Positions 22,301 through 38,607 of a stretch of 64,000 nt of DNA are shown here, piece by piece. Numbering within the stretch: position 1 is the first letter of the stretch; each line of letters opens with the position of its first letter. The notes beneath the pieces are model-generated. The model did not search any database. It was not told where the DNA came from and saw only the letters and a list, made by a program, of their open reading frames with translations. Position numbers and translations under genes: made by a program. Origin of the DNA: Daphnia pulex (taxonomy: Eukaryota > Arthropoda > Branchiopoda > Diplostraca > Daphniidae); the NCBI RefSeq assembly GCF_021134715.1, contig NC_060018.1:5039501-5103500 (forward strand), written 5' to 3'.

Positions 22301-23377
22301 CTAACGAATCGTCCTGGTAAAGTAGTTGTACCTGAAAGGGTGCAAAATCACACCGTGTGGTGAATAACCCTTCTAAATTTAGCTTGCGCAATGTTGCATG
22401 TCCCATGCGATGCACGGCGCTCAAGGACTCCGGATGATAGTAATAAACTCTAGAAATTACCGCATTAATCATGGCAAGCACGAAGTGTGTCATCTCTTGT
22501 TCGGTATCGTCCGGAAAATTTGTCCGTGCCATGTGGCTGTAGAGAAAGGCGTCAACGAAGACGGCAGTTTCGATTGTAACACCCGATTCGCTCTGAATAT
22601 TGATGTTTCTTTCAACACGTTTTCTATTCTTCAGAACGAGTGGTGGTTGGGCTTGGGGGTTCCAGGACATACGACGGACCAAGTGGTGATTTTGCGACTC
22701 CATCGATCGCTTGTGGACCCGCAGCGGCTCCAGACTCAAAAACTCGTTGGGCGACAAGGTAATAATTCCCCTCTAATTACAGAATAATTGACGCTGACGA
22801 GTAGAGAACGACGTTAAATAATATGAGTTGGTGGAAAAGAATAATTCTCACCATGCCTCGACAGAGATCAAAGGCTGCGTGTTGTCCGCGGTAAAAGCAC
22901 CTGGCGAGCGACGGCGTGCGGATGGTCTGCGTGGTGTTTCCATCACGGAGGATGACCGTAAAGTTGGGAGAGACCAGCCCACCGGGTTGTAAGGTCACAT
23001 CGTAAGATTGATTAAAAGCCCGGAATTTCAACTGGTGCTGTCGGGAGGATTGAACACTTCGCGGTCCTATCCGAGACGTCGTCGCCCGCACGATCACCAC
23101 TTCCTCTCCCGACACTGCCATAAATACGTAAACAAAAGAACGGGTCTCCGTTTCTGAGGTTCGCGATGACTGGGAAAGTTGAGTCCCGAATTGAATTCCA
23201 ATGTACCTCGAAAATCTGAAAGTGAGTTGAAGTAATCGCCTCCTGCAGATCCAATCTAATCAAGAAAATAAAAGCAATTCTGTCAAAATCTAAGCCCTTT
23301 AAAGATAGACGGGAAAGAGAACGTACCTCCATCACGGCGAAAAGGACCAATCCTGCCTGTATGATTGATAAGGACAT
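19386..23377 (-). CDS. ADAMTS-like secreted zinc metalloprotease
   Basis: Seventeen exons (descending): 23377-23327, 23169-22852, 22772-22461, 22331-22144, 22074-21947, 21881-21776, 21715-21581, 21524-21418, 21348-21173, 21111-20918, 20851-20806, 20747-20630, 20577-20378, 20315-19863, 19798-19705, 19629-19496, 19421-19386. They sum to 2796 nt, 931 residues, in frame. Order: signal peptide (1-16), propeptide with a furin-type site NRKR near 172-175, and reprolysin-type catalytic domain with zinc motif HEIGHSLGMKH at about 363-373 and Met-turn LMSP. Next come a disintegrin-like region (CLRDRSW, GERFTADQQC, EICRDLRC, CGEGKWC), a TSP1-like segment (LWSVVTPCASGC), a Cys-rich block, a WGPW TSP1 repeat, and a second Cys-rich block. 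ADAMTS enzymes cleave extracellular matrix proteins. No spacer domain follows. The exon 1 to 2 junction is the least certain part. Confidence 0.88.
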
Positions 23378-24866
23378 GTTGATCCGGGAGCGGAGACGGG
23401 AACAGACACGAGTGCATCAAAGGTAAATAAGTTACTGAAGAAGCGCCGTGCGTACGCCGCAACTAGACGATTGGTAAAGAAACTTTGACTTGGGAACTCG
23501 GAGAGGCAGTCGGGCGTGGCCTTGGTTCTCTCTCTCTATCTCCGTAGGGTTGACTCGCACTCACCGCTTGGTTGCACGGGTCTGTATTCGACGCTTAATG
23601 AATCTTTGACGTGCTCCCCCGCGCGGCTACACTTTGAAGAGGAAAGACACTGAAATAAATTCAGGCCGTGCTGTCTTTGTCTTAATTCTATGCCGGAATC
23701 CAATTCGAATGGCCTCGAACTGTACCAGTCACCATCGAATTCATTAGACACACTTGGATAATTTGAAATGCAGCATGGAAAAGTAGCATGTACACACTGT
23801 GCTAAAGTTCGCGGATAAAAAGAAGTTAATTTTAGTTTGTTTCGATCGTGTTACTGTCTAAAAGGTGAATTACAAAGAATCACACGATAGGTAAACAAAC
23901 TACAACCGAGTTCAGAGAACCCATACGAATCAATCACAAATACGTTCCAGCTGGAACTATGGGTCTTTCACAAATCCGAAAAGGAGAGACTACACCCTGT
24001 AATTTTCGGAACATTCCACTTCCTTTTGAATAAAAGGCCTCAGCGGAGCGGACTTGTAGATCACAAGCAGAGCGTTGAAGAAGTAACGGTGCACCGTAAC
24101 TCTTCAACGCTTATCTGCTTGCCGTAGATTCCTAGGACCAATACGTCACATTGTCGACAGCAACTAAAAAATTGGACAATATGGGAAAAATGCCGTTTCT
24201 ATATTGCATTTACTACCGCCATCTTTCCAATTGACAAAAGAAAAAATACGCACTTAAACCATTCAAAACATAAACAAGAATGACTCCGGATGTCCGGCAT
24301 GAATCTATTATTCACGAAGCCAGAAACATCGAACGAGACTCAATATTTTGTAATCAGGATTTTATCACTGTTTTTTTTTTTTCAGGTCTTGTTTCACTTA
24401 AAAGATTTCTCTACACTAGGTCTTTAACGGACTCGTAATCTAGGTCAATTGTCGAAAGCCTACGCCTCAGCAAATGGATGGGAAACTCTGCAGTTACTGT
24501 AATCCGTCATAAAAGTGAAACGGTATTTTTCAGTTTCGTTTTCAAATGTTGAACCTTGGTGACTGATAGCACTTAGAGTGGCATGTGCAGCGATAAAAAT
24601 ATAGCTAGAGTGGAACTGCGCCACGAAGCGCTCACTGATTGCATTTCGCGTGGCCGGAAGCGAAAACTGCTGTTTGTTTTTTTGCGACCCACCCATTACC
24701 CATCAAAGACCCATCTTGAATCACTCATTCCTCCTGACGTGACTAAAATTTTATTGTATGGAACGAGAAAAGTCGTAGCGAAACGAAGGACCCATTAGAT
24801 GGCTTGGTGAAAGTGTCAATTGTATTACCTTGAACAGTTGTCAACATTCGCTTGGATTATCTAACA
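23378..24866. other. Intergenic region upstream of the ADAMTS-like gene
   Basis: No gene recognised. It should contain the ADAMTS-like promoter and 5' leader; no clear TATA box was seen. It contains the hairpin at 24064-24121. Confidence 0.5.
24064..24121. ncRNA. Long near-perfect hairpin, possible microRNA-like fold
   Basis: CAAGCAG pairs with CTGCTTG, AGCGTTGAAGA with TCTTCAACGCT (11 bp perfect) and ACGG with CCGT around a TGCA loop. There is a 3 nt bulge (TAT) and a small internal loop (AGTA/AAC). Total length is 58 nt. The size and fold are at the low end for an animal pre-miRNA. It could equally be a small foldback repeat or a DNA palindrome without transcription. Confidence 0.3.
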
Positions 24867-27631
<2,765 letters not shown>

Positions 27632-30600
27632 ATGTTCAAACTCTTAGCTTCAATCGTGTTCGCCATAACATGGATTTCAATGATTCAAGTGGAACCAGTC
27701 GACGCTCTTCCGGACGTTATCTACCTGGGTAAGTTAGACTGCATTCACGATTTCATTTTGAAAAAAAAGTAAACCGTATCATAATTGAATTTCCCCTCAA
27801 AATAATAAGGTGGGTTATTTGACACCACGTCTGATCCCTCACTGGATATGGCTTATCGATATGCCATGAAAATGGTCCAAGCTAATCGACAAATTCTGCC
27901 CCGCTCACGGTTATCCCGCGTTCCACTTGGTTCCGGCAACGTCGAATTCTTACCACCGAATGATTCATTCATTGCATCAAAAAAAGGTTGAAATTCAAAT
28001 GTAGTACATGACTGTCTTTTATTACTTATTTAGCAACATACAATAAATCCCATTCAGTTTGTCAAATGATTCGCTTTGGAGTGGCTGCTATTATTGGTCC
28101 ACAGTCGGAAGCGTCAGCTGATCACGTTCAGTCCATGTGTCAAACGATGAAAATCCCGCACATTCAGACCCATTGGGATCCTAAACGATTGACTGCCATG
28201 GACGTCATGAAGAACGGCGACCGGAATAATTACGCCGGAAGGAATAGCAACAGTCCGCTGTCTGTCAACTTGTATCCCAATCCAGCATCCGTCAGTCGAG
28301 TGCGTATATATCCGTTTTTTTTCCATGCGGAGGTGATTGGAAAGTTTGAAACCATCTCCGATTTGTTACTTTCACGACAGGCCTATGCAGATGTAATCAA
28401 CGGGTGGAAGTGGAAGACTTTCACCGTCTTGTACGAAGACGAAGACGGATTGATTCGACTCCAGGAACTTTTGCAATTGTCCATCACACCGGGTTACAAA
28501 ATCATTATCCGACAACTACCCGACTCGGACGATTACCGGTGAGATTGAATATGCGATGTTATATCTTACTTGCTGGGTGATGTAATGCACGTATTTATTT
28601 ATGTTTTATAAACCAAAAAACCAGACCCCTGCTGAAAGAAATGAAAAAGAATGGAGAGCGTAACATTGTTTTGGATTGCTCACAACTCAGTCGAGTGTCG
28701 GAAATCCTTCAGCAAGCGCAGCAAGTGGGAATGACTACGCTGGCTCAATCTTATTTCATCACATCGCTGGTAAAAAGCTCAGTTGAAAAGAAAAGAAAAA
28801 TCTTATTTCTCGCAATTTAAAATTGACTCGATTAAATTCGGAAAAAAAAGGACATGCACATTTTGGATTACGATCAATACAAACAAGGCGGAGCCAATAT
28901 CTCGGGTCTTCGGATGGTCGATCCTCATCGAAGGGAAACGGTCGACGTCCTCGGCAAGTGGAACAATTGGGAGTTGAGCGCCGGCAAGAGCCTGAATGTC
29001 ACCGAGAAAACCCTGACGGTATATTATTATCAATGTGATCATTTTTAAATAACCCATGCGAATAAAAGGTCTGATCTGATTTGATTCCATCAGCTAGAAG
29101 CGGCCTTAGTCTACGACGGTGTCCAGCTGCTGGCCAAAGCGTTACACGATATGGGCAGAAGCCAGGAAGTGACGCCCAAATCGTTTAGCTGTGACGGAAT
29201 CGATACCTGGGCTCAAGGAAACAACCTAATCAACTTCATGAAAACGGTATAGCCTATAATCAATAATGGTGTAGACTATAAATCTTTTAAAAAAAGATGC
29301 GCAATTCTCTTTCTTGAAAAAAAAGAAAGTATAAATTGTTATTGGTTCATGTTTTCGGCAGACTGAAATAGAGGGACTTTCGGGAACTATTAAATTCGAC
29401 TCGGAGGGATCACGCTCCAATTTCCATTTGAGCATCGTAGGTATAATCAAGTGACGTTCAAACCAGACGTATAGCCAGACATTTTGTGTGTGGCAATAAA
29501 TATATCCAAGTAACCGAATCTATACACACACATGACTGACTTGCTCCCCCCAACCACCCCCAGAGCTTCAACCAGATGGTCTGACGGAGGTGGGGACGTG
29601 GAACTCGATTGAAGGACCCGATTTTTTCCGACTCCGATCGGATGGACAAAGTTTGATCCAAGAAAGTCTTTTCAACAAAACCCTCGTCGTCACCACCATT
29701 TTGGTGAGTTTTTAATTTAAAAACAAAAATTTAATGCTTTTGTAATGAAATGAATTTGGTGTGGGCAGAGCAATCCGTACTTTATGATGAAAGAATCGGA
29801 TCAAATTTTGGTCGGAAACGACCGGTTTGAAGGTTTCGTGTTCGACATTATCGACGAAATCAGCCAAATGTTGGGGTTCAATTACATCTTCAAATTAGTT
29901 GACGATTCCAATTGGGGATCTCTCAACAAAATCACCGGCGAATGGAACGGAATGATTAGAGAACTCCTCGACGGAGTATATTTATAGATAAGATTTTCAT
30001 TCAAGTGTAAATACTATAATTATTTTGATTCATTACAGAAAGCTGATCTGGCCATTGCCGATTTAAGTATCAATTACGACCGAGAATGTAAGGATATAGC
30101 TATAATTATAACATTACAAAGATGATGCACTTGTAAGAATTTCTGATATTTGTACGAGGTAGCTGCTGTCGATTTCACCATGCCATTCCTAAACACCGGT
30201 AAGCAGCAGCCGTGTAATGGTTATATGTAAACTGTTCTGGTATTTGTATATCAATACGCGTGGTTTACGGTTTCGTTCAAAAATGCGTATACATATAGCC
30301 ACCCGGTTGCTATGAGGTTTCTTATTGTTATGAATAACCACAGGAATTAGCATCTTGTATAAGAAGCCACAGAAGAAGCCCCCCAACTTGTTTTCTTTCC
30401 TCTCGCCGCTCTCGGTCGAAGTATGGATCTACATGTGCACAGCTTACCTGGCCGTTTCGTTATCCATTTATGCCATGTCAAGGTAGTATATATCATCCTT
30501 CAACAGAAAAAATTAAAAACTGATATCTCTACTATAAGACAATATGTTGTGGTTTCAAATTCGACATTCTTGACTTGTAGAATTACCCCGTACGAGTGGA

Positions 30601-31960
30601 ACAACCCACATCCGTGTCGACAGCAGCCGGACATTTTGGAGAACAACTTTACCATTTTGAATGCCATGTGGTTCACTATCGGATCTCTGATGCAGCAGGG
30701 TAGTGACGTCATGCCCAGGTGTAATCAGATATCCTTTCTTATAATTACAAAGTGATGATGTAATAACGTATACTCACATTCTAGAGCTACATCGACTCGT
30801 ATGGTTGCCGGACTGTGGTGGTTCTTTACACTCATCATGATTTCATCTTACACGGCCAATTTGGCCGCTTTCCTCACAGTCGAGCGTATGGATTCGCCAA
30901 TTTCTTCCGCCGAAGATTTGGCCAAACAGACGAAAATCAAATACGGATCGGTGGGATCTGGATCCACCTTGGATTTCTTCCGGGTATAAATATATTCAAA
31001 TTGATACTTAATATTACCTAAACTTAAATTAACATTTTTTGTTATCGTGTGTATAGTATTCCACTCTGCCGACCCAGCAGCGGTAATAATAATCCAACAA
31101 ATATGCTTCTTATCATTATGAGACATTCCGAAATGGCTCAAAGTTATTTTGTGTGGTGGTCTCCCCATTTAGAATGTGGACATTTATGGAAACGACACGT
31201 CCCAGCGTCTTCGTCAAAAGCACAAAGGAAGGAGTGGAAAGAGTGCAGCGTTCCAACGGTCAATACGCTTTCTTCATGGAATCGACATCCATTGAATTCT
31301 TCACCGAGAGGCGATGTGATCTGACTCAGATCGGTTTCCCCATGGATTCCAAGGGTTACGGAATCGCCATGAGACCCGGTATACACTATATTTATTCAAA
31401 TAATGCGTCTGACCAACCAGCAATAGAAAACAATGGCAGCACATTATATTATTATCCGCACTTCGTATTTTGTTTTTATTTCCGTCCAAAAGGATCGCCG
31501 TTTCGAGCTGTCCTCAGTCAAGCCGTTCTGAAAATGCAGGAAACCAATCGCTTCATCATTTTGAAAAAGAAATGGTGGACAGAGATGAGAGGAGGAGGAG
31601 CCTGCAAAGTCAGTCGAGCGGAAATTTGATTTGATTTTTCAAATTTGGTATAAGACAGACAAAAATAAGACGTACAATTCTTAACAGGACGATGGAAGTA
31701 AAACGGCCGCCAGCGCAGCCGAACTCGGTTTGGCTAACGTGGGTGGCATTTTCGTCGTCCTCATTCTCGGCTCTTCGGTGGCCCTGCTGATTGCGCTGGG
31801 CGAATTTGTATGGAAATCACGCAAGCTGGCTCTGGACGAAGTGGACGGAGGCGAGGGCAGCGTCTGGAAGAGCATGATGTCCGAATTGAAAATCACGCTG
31901 GATTGCTCCAGCGATACCAAACCCACACGCTCCACACGCTCGCTAACCAATAACTCTTAA
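27632..31960 (+). CDS. Kainate-type ionotropic glutamate receptor subunit
   Basis: Nineteen exons: 27632-27728, 27810-27986, 28058-28299, 28381-28538, 28625-28769, 28851-29018, 29094-29246, 29362-29440, 29564-29703, 29769-29975, 30039-30087, 30163-30198, 30344-30482, 30581-30718, 30785-30983, 31057-31082, 31173-31378, 31493-31608, 31688-31960. They total 2748 nt, 915 residues. Signal peptide, amino-terminal domain (about 25-430), ligand-binding S1 ([19 protein letters not shown]), M1 (about 577-596), pore loop with genomic Gln at the Q/R site (GSLMQQG, Q635), M3 with SYTANLAAF (665-672), S2, M4 (about 835-855). The alpha-carboxyl-binding Arg (R537) and binding Glu (MES, E754) are present. The family forms tetrameric glutamate-gated cation channels at synapses. 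Kainate class fits best; orthology to a named fly subunit is not claimed. Confidence 0.94.
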
Positions 31961-31962
31961 AT

Positions 31963-31968
31963 AATAAA
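31963..31968 (+). promoter_or_regulatory. Possible polyadenylation signal AATAAA
   Basis: AATAAA begins two bases after the receptor stop codon. If it is used, the 3' UTR would be extremely short, so a later signal may be the real one. Confidence 0.3.
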
Positions 31969-34046
31969 AAATACAATGTCGTTATTAACGAGGGTGTAAT
32001 AGTACAGTGTGTGCAACGAATAGGAAACATTTGTTTATAGCTTTATAGAAAAGAAATGTAACTCTATATGATAATAACCGTCTCGTATTTTATGTGATTA
32101 GTTGAAGAGATGTAATAGCAGCAGGACATAATCCCTTTTGATTCTGTCTCTTAACATTTTGACCTGAAAGCCAGCACTGCTGTAAATCACATTTCAAGTC
32201 CCGTGTATTATCAATGTGAAAAGGATTTTAAAAAACTGAAAGTTTGGAATCGGATGATGAATTTGACATCTGCTGTTTGGTGCTTATTTACCCCGTGAAA
32301 AATAAGCCCAACGGGTTATTACGTTCTCTTATAGAACTACACGAAATTTGGTTATTATTTCGGTTTGTTGAATTGTAAAAATACAAAAAGCCTTTTGAGC
32401 GAGATAGAATTTGTTATTTGACGCTTGAATGGTTCCTACTTTCCATCAGGTAGATGTCGTGAATTATTTTGTTATTTATTTAAAAAAAAAAGACTGTGAA
32501 GGAAAAATGGTAAATGTCTTCCACTTGGACTGAAACGTTTTATCTTACGGAATGATTACCACCGAGAATCTATATTAAAAACCAGCTAAATCTCTCTCTC
32601 TCCTCTGAAAAAAAAAGAGAAAACTTTTTCTTCTTTTCCGAATGGGAGATGCGTCACAAGTTTCAATTTGGATCGGATTTTCAAAAAAAAGAAAAAAACC
32701 AAATTAGGTCACACACTCCCGGCTATCCCGCGCGATTATTTAACCGACGTAGTGAGCTGCGACCAAGCAGCATTGAATGGGCAGAAGAAGAAGAAGAAGT
32801 TTCTTTTCGTCGGAAGAATCTCTGACTCAACAGCAGCGAGTGTATACATCAGCTCTACAGCATTCCGATTTGGCAAAAGCCAAAAGGGCCGGGCTGGGCG
32901 CTCTGCTGTCGACTCGAGACAAATGGACCGACCAGAATATTTCAGTTGTGCATATGTTCTGATTCTTCTTTTTTTTTTTTGTTCCCGTCGGGACAATGTT
33001 CCCGTTGTGAGACCATCAACCTTTTAGTTCTTTTTTCTTCTTCTTTCCATCCATAACTCTTGAAAAGAAATGCAGAACGCTTTGGTAATAAAAGGATAGA
33101 CTCCGGCAGCCGCTAAAGCGGATGGGCGGTTATTTCAAAGGGAGAAATGTATAGCTCTATTTGGGAATACACAAAAACAGCCAACACACACACACAGACA
33201 CACAAAAATAGTTGTTGCTCTATACACAGCGCTGGACTGGCCTGGCCTGGCCCAGTCATTCACATATTCCGCAAGGGGATATATAGGTGGGAGAGACCTG
33301 ATAAATCATTGGGACTTATTCACACACAGGTCAAGTGGAAAGAAAAAAAAAGGAAAGTCCAAGGGGGAGAATGTTGTATATTTTTCCACCTATTGATACA
33401 TTCGCATAGATTCTCTTCCACAAAAAATAACCCAGAGGGTATCACAACTCGCAAATGTCAGAATGTCAGAAGGTCGGTGTCAGTTGCGGACACGCCCACC
33501 TTAAGAATCATCAGGGGGTTGAAATAGCATATGAATGTGTCCAGAAGTCCGGAACGGAATTAGCAACATATGAAAAGAGGATAGAGATGATAGATATATG
33601 TCATTAAAAAAGAAAGTATATTCCTTATCCATTTTTCTTTTCTTTTCTGTCCTTTTTTATTATTTTTTTTTAATGATGTTGTTGTACCGGAAATATCCAT
33701 CCATCTTTCTGTCTCGTCATGAGCTGCCCGCCCATTATTAAATAGGTGCCTGGAACCAATTGATTTTCCCATCCAGAGCAACCAGCTCGCATTATATCCC
33801 CCCCCCCCCCCACCCGTTCGCATCGACAAGTTTATTTATCATTGACAACTTGATTATAGAACGGACTCTCTCTCTCGAGTCATTAAAAACCGTATAGGAG
33901 TGTGTAGATAGAATCCAGCAGCGTGTGTAGTATAATGATACAAACAACCAAACTGGTTCCTCCTGTATAACAAAAAAACAAGACGGGAGAGTGACCGGTT
34001 CGTCCAACAAGAAAGAAAAAAATCCCAAATCAAAAGAAATAAAAAA

Positions 34047-34078
34047 GCGGACCACCTGAAACAGGACAGGTGGTCCGC
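34047..34078. repeat. Perfect 12 bp-stem hairpin with inverted GACCACC cores
   Basis: GCGGACCACCTG (34047-34058) and CAGGTGGTCCGC (34067-34078) are exact reverse complements separated by AAACAGGA. Each arm contains the Gli-like core GACCACC and the E-box CACCTG. Confidence 0.85.
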
Positions 34079-37000
34079 ATAACTAGATGACATTATATAG
34101 CCAAAATACCTGTTGACTCTGTGAGCTTTTTTGTTCTTTTCTTTTTTCGGGGGGAATTGGATATATATACTATCTCTCTACTATAGCTCCGTCTGTCTGT
34201 GTTTAGTTGGCTGCTGTTATATATCTTACGCACTTATCAACCGACTACTAGTGTGCATATTTATTTCACCTGTGGGCTACAGCTCCTCCTCCTTTATCTC
34301 CGACCTTGATTGGGCAACCGAAAAATGTTGAACGGACCCAGAATGCGCGATTGACTGCGCGACTAGAAAAGAATGGAGGACAGATCGCCATAGTCCCGAT
34401 AATGAGAGTTCCATTGCTGGGCGAGAGACAATTTCTATATACACTTATTCCGAAATAGAGCAGTCAAAGTCTGTGTGTGACATGTCGGCGAAGGATAATA
34501 GACACACATTAAAAAAAAAAAAAAGCGGAGCACGTCGCTTGAACTTTTCCTTTGAGCTGTGCGCGGATGGCGGTGAGCTTCTGATGGGAGGGCGTTGAGT
34601 TCGTTTGGCCTCCTCCTCCTCCCACCAGCAACAATGTCGTAGGAGATGTCTTTTTTTGACCGTATTCGGTCGACCAGAAATCATTCCACACAATCATTCC
34701 GCGCGCCAAAGAGACATGCTGTCAGTTTTTGGAAAAAACCAACTTTTGATTTTGTGTGTGTGTCAGTCCGCGAAATCGATTCAGATACGTGAATACTTTT
34801 AGAAATGAAAAGCAACTGTGGGAGGTTCAATTTCTTTTTTTTTCTTTTGGTTTAGGTGAATGAAAGTTTGTGTGGCTGTTTGAAATATGTAGGTCGCAAG
34901 GAAATTGAATGATGTGCAAAATCTAAATTGGAAGCCATCCAATCTTAAATTTTCCCTTAGAGACTTTTGATTATATCCGGCGTCGGGTGTGAAAATGGTA
35001 CTAGAAAATAGAGAGAAAGAATTGCATTCTTTTCTTGATTATAATGCGTATCAAACTATTATGAAGCGCTCATGACGAACAAAGAAATAAGAGTCAGTAT
35101 ACTCTATACTATGTAAGGATCTACAATGTAACCAGATACGTCAACTGTATAAGTAGATTAAACACATTCTATTCCTCCCCATCTAGCCGAAACCAAAGAA
35201 CCCAGCACCGTCCAATCTGTGATGTGTGTTAAATCCCTGGAAAAACCGAGTAGAGTACAACATAACTATGTATAAGGGGGGAAATTATAAGGCAAGCTTA
35301 TAAAGGCAAAAAAAAAAGTTGACGGAAGCCACTTCGACTCCTGAAAAATTCTCACATTCTGGACTGGAGAGGTACCGATACGAGTCGCCAATCGACTGCT
35401 GGGTGAAAAAGCGGCGCTTTGTATGTGAGTGGACAACTAAATAGAGGAAGCCAAAACACACAGTGTCTGATTTCACCCCGTTTCCTTCAAGAAAAGCAGC
35501 AGCAGGTGTAACACAATCTAATCGAAAACGTTTAAATGTTTAAAGACTTGAATTTCCGGAAGCTGATGGCGCCCCCCTAATGTGTCACACGGTCTCGCTT
35601 TTCTTTTGTTTCTTTTTTGTGTGAAACCATTTTGTCCTCCGGATGTCAGCCATCAGAGACGTTTAGCACAAGGGCTTCTTCTTCTTCTATATGAGTCAAT
35701 TTCACATGTCCATCCGTCCGACGTCTAATGTATAAAATTCCATTTAAAGTTTTAAAAGGAAAAATTACACAAATTCAGGTAAAAATGGGGATCCATCAGT
35801 TACTCTGTTCCAGCTGTAGCTACAGTGCTACACCCAATAAGGAGAGTCTGGCGTTTATAATATAATCCCCTCTGCAGTCTAAACGTCTAAACATACTCGA
35901 ACGTGTCTAGAAAAAAAAACTCTTTTCTTATTTCTTTACCGGGAATTTTGTGGAATGTTTACGATCGTACTGGTAGTCCCAAAAAGTTGTTGGACTCTTA
36001 TGGTCTTGTGTGGGTGCTGCTGCTGCTGTGTCCCATATGACGAAGCAGCAGGACAGCCCCAAAACTGTGATAATAGCCAATCGGAATAGAGGGAACGATG
36101 CCAAGAATGACACCTGGGACACCATTGGGACCCAAAGGTAAAGAAGACGAAGAAGAAGTGTACCTATGGCCCCATGGGGCTGATTGTTATAGATAGAGGC
36201 AGCCCAACAATTTATACCCGTCAATATAGCGCCTGGCCATATGCACACGGGCTAGGTGTATATAAATATAAAGGTCCTCCTAGCGCACATATCAGTCCGG
36301 AACGACATTTCCAACCGACCCCCTCAAAGAAAAAAAACAAGAAAAATGAAAGAAGAAAACAACACGCACAATAACTGATGGTAGACGAAAGTCACACTTA
36401 ACTGATTGTTATTATACATTCCACGACCGAGTGTATGTAGTCGGTAGGTACGCGCTATACGCATTTCTATTTCGCCATTTGAATGAAACGTCGATTTGAA
36501 TACGTTTAAGTCGATAGAAACTTGATAATATATTTTTTTTCTTTCTTTTTTCGTTGAAGATATTTATCTATTTGCTTTTGGTGGTATTTACGATTTGGAA
36601 TAAATATATACAGCGCACAAGACATGGGGCTGTGGCGCTTTGACATCGCCGCGGGAGGTCGCGGCCATAAAACAGCCGGAAGTCGTCGCCAAGTGGAGAA
36701 GAGAAGAAGATGCTGGTCGCTCCCTCAGCCTCTTCATGACCATTTTTCTTCTCTTATTTCCAAGTTTAGGCAAAAAGAAATGCGCCCATCTGAAACTCAA
36801 TAACACACACACAACTTGGTGTACCCCCAAAAAATATATTGAAAGCCCTTTTTATTTTTATTTTCTTCCAAGGATTGGCTATAATAACAAAATGGTCGTC
36901 GTCACAATCTTCTCTCAAAGTTCAGCAATGAAGAGCTAGCTAGGAAAACAACAAAAAAGAGCAGAGCCCAGCTAGCGCTGCTGCTGTGGAGAAAGGCGAA

Positions 37001-37104
37001 GCGGGCGGATCGAATGAAATGTGTGGCGGGGTTTCGTATCATCATGTAATGGGTCTCTCTCTCTCTTCTGCTGCTGAGACTTCAAGCACGCAGCAGTAAC
37101 AGAG

Positions 37105-37113
37105 GACCACCCA
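37105..37113 (+). promoter_or_regulatory. Gli/Ci consensus site 1
   Basis: Exact GACCACCCA, the known Gli/Cubitus interruptus binding consensus, about 5.9 kb upstream of the predicted patched start site. Confidence 0.65.
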
Positions 37114-38598
37114 GAAGGTCTCCCGAGCCCTCACGTGCAGAGGAGAAATAAAATAACACAGAAGAAAGAAGTGCTGTGCCGGTATCTTTTGACGCCCACT
37201 CGTCATCGTCGTTGGGCCATTCTCTAATCTCTTCTTCTTCGTCTCGCAGTCCAAGATGATTCCATCCAGCGCCGCTTTTCTTCTCAACCAAAGCGGAGCG
37301 CAATGGCCTGTGACACACACACACAGAATATAACAGAAAGAAACTTTTTTTGAATTGGAATCGGTTCGTTCCGCCAAGACATTCGAGATATTTCAATTTC
37401 AGTCGGTTCGAAAGAAAAAAAGAGAAAGGAGAGGGGGGGCCCCCAGCTCGTAATAATGTCTTCTGGGTGGTGGTGGTGGTGGTGGTGCTGTTAGTGGGAG
37501 GCGAAAAAGGGCCAAAGAAATTTACGACTCTATCAATTACTTAGCGAGAAGAGTTGAGGGAGGGATGAAGATATAACTTGTTTAACTGCAACGAAAGTTT
37601 CGAGATGTCAAGAGTTGTGAGTGTGTGTGCTCATTTTCTGAATCAAAGTGGACGGAGAGATGATTCTTTTAATGAAAGGACAGTCCAGTCAACCCGGTTC
37701 GTGAATAATTGACCCGTTCGGCAGTTGAACCGATAGGAAAAACAAAACCAAGAAAAACAGGACCGTTTGTTTCTTAGAAATTACGATGCCTTGGCGTCTG
37801 TGATTTTCGCTATAGTTGGGCGAAACGACGACATGTTTTTTCTTCTTTCATTACCAAACAATTTTCTACGCGATCTTCTTTGTTTTTATGTTTGCTGGTC
37901 AGGTTTTTATCGACAATTCTTTGACATTCTCATCGCAAAAAAATATTTGATTAGAAAACAATTTTATGCGGGGGGCCCCGCGCTCGCATCCACACCACCA
38001 CCAAGAAAAACGAGCTGGAACACTGGTTGTTGATGATGATGGAAGTCGAGGAATTTTTTGGTTTTGGTCTTCGGCTGGCCAATTATATTATCCGTTGGAG
38101 TTGTTTTATACACAAACACGGCCGGCAGTTATCAAGAGGCCAAACATAGTCAGAGCAGCGGCGGGAATTTCAAAAAAGGTGTGATGAAGTTGCGCTGGAA
38201 TTTCCAAAAGAAAATTATTAGACGGCCTTTTGTTTGATAATGTTCTAGCCGCCGCTCTCTATTAGCAGCCGCTACAATTCAAAAGTTTTGAAATATAACA
38301 GACAGACCCAACAGCAGCAGCACATATTGCGTAAATTTATAAATATGTAATTGCAGCATGTCGTACCCGGATACAACACAGCCCCTGCTGGATTTCTCTC
38401 GGCCAGCTGAAGGGTCTTGAAAAAGAGACGAATGACTCCAGCAGTCAAGAGTTGCTGGCTGTGTGTGTGTGTGTATATCTTTCGTTTGGTTGGTTGGCTG
38501 CTGGTGGCATTCGACACGCTGCCAAGGCGGGAGGAAACGGAGAAGAAGAAGAAGAAGTTAATATTGCGCCCTGATTGAATCCAGCCACAGTTGAAGAG

Positions 38599-38607
38599 GA
38601 CCACCCA
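38599..38607 (+). promoter_or_regulatory. Gli/Ci consensus site 2
   Basis: Exact GACCACCCA, about 4.4 kb upstream of the predicted patched start site. Confidence 0.65.

Noticed and set aside
22398-22787. 129-residue plus-strand open frame
   Set aside because: It lies antisense across exon 3 of the ADAMTS-like gene, whose splice sites and catalytic-domain sequence are clear.
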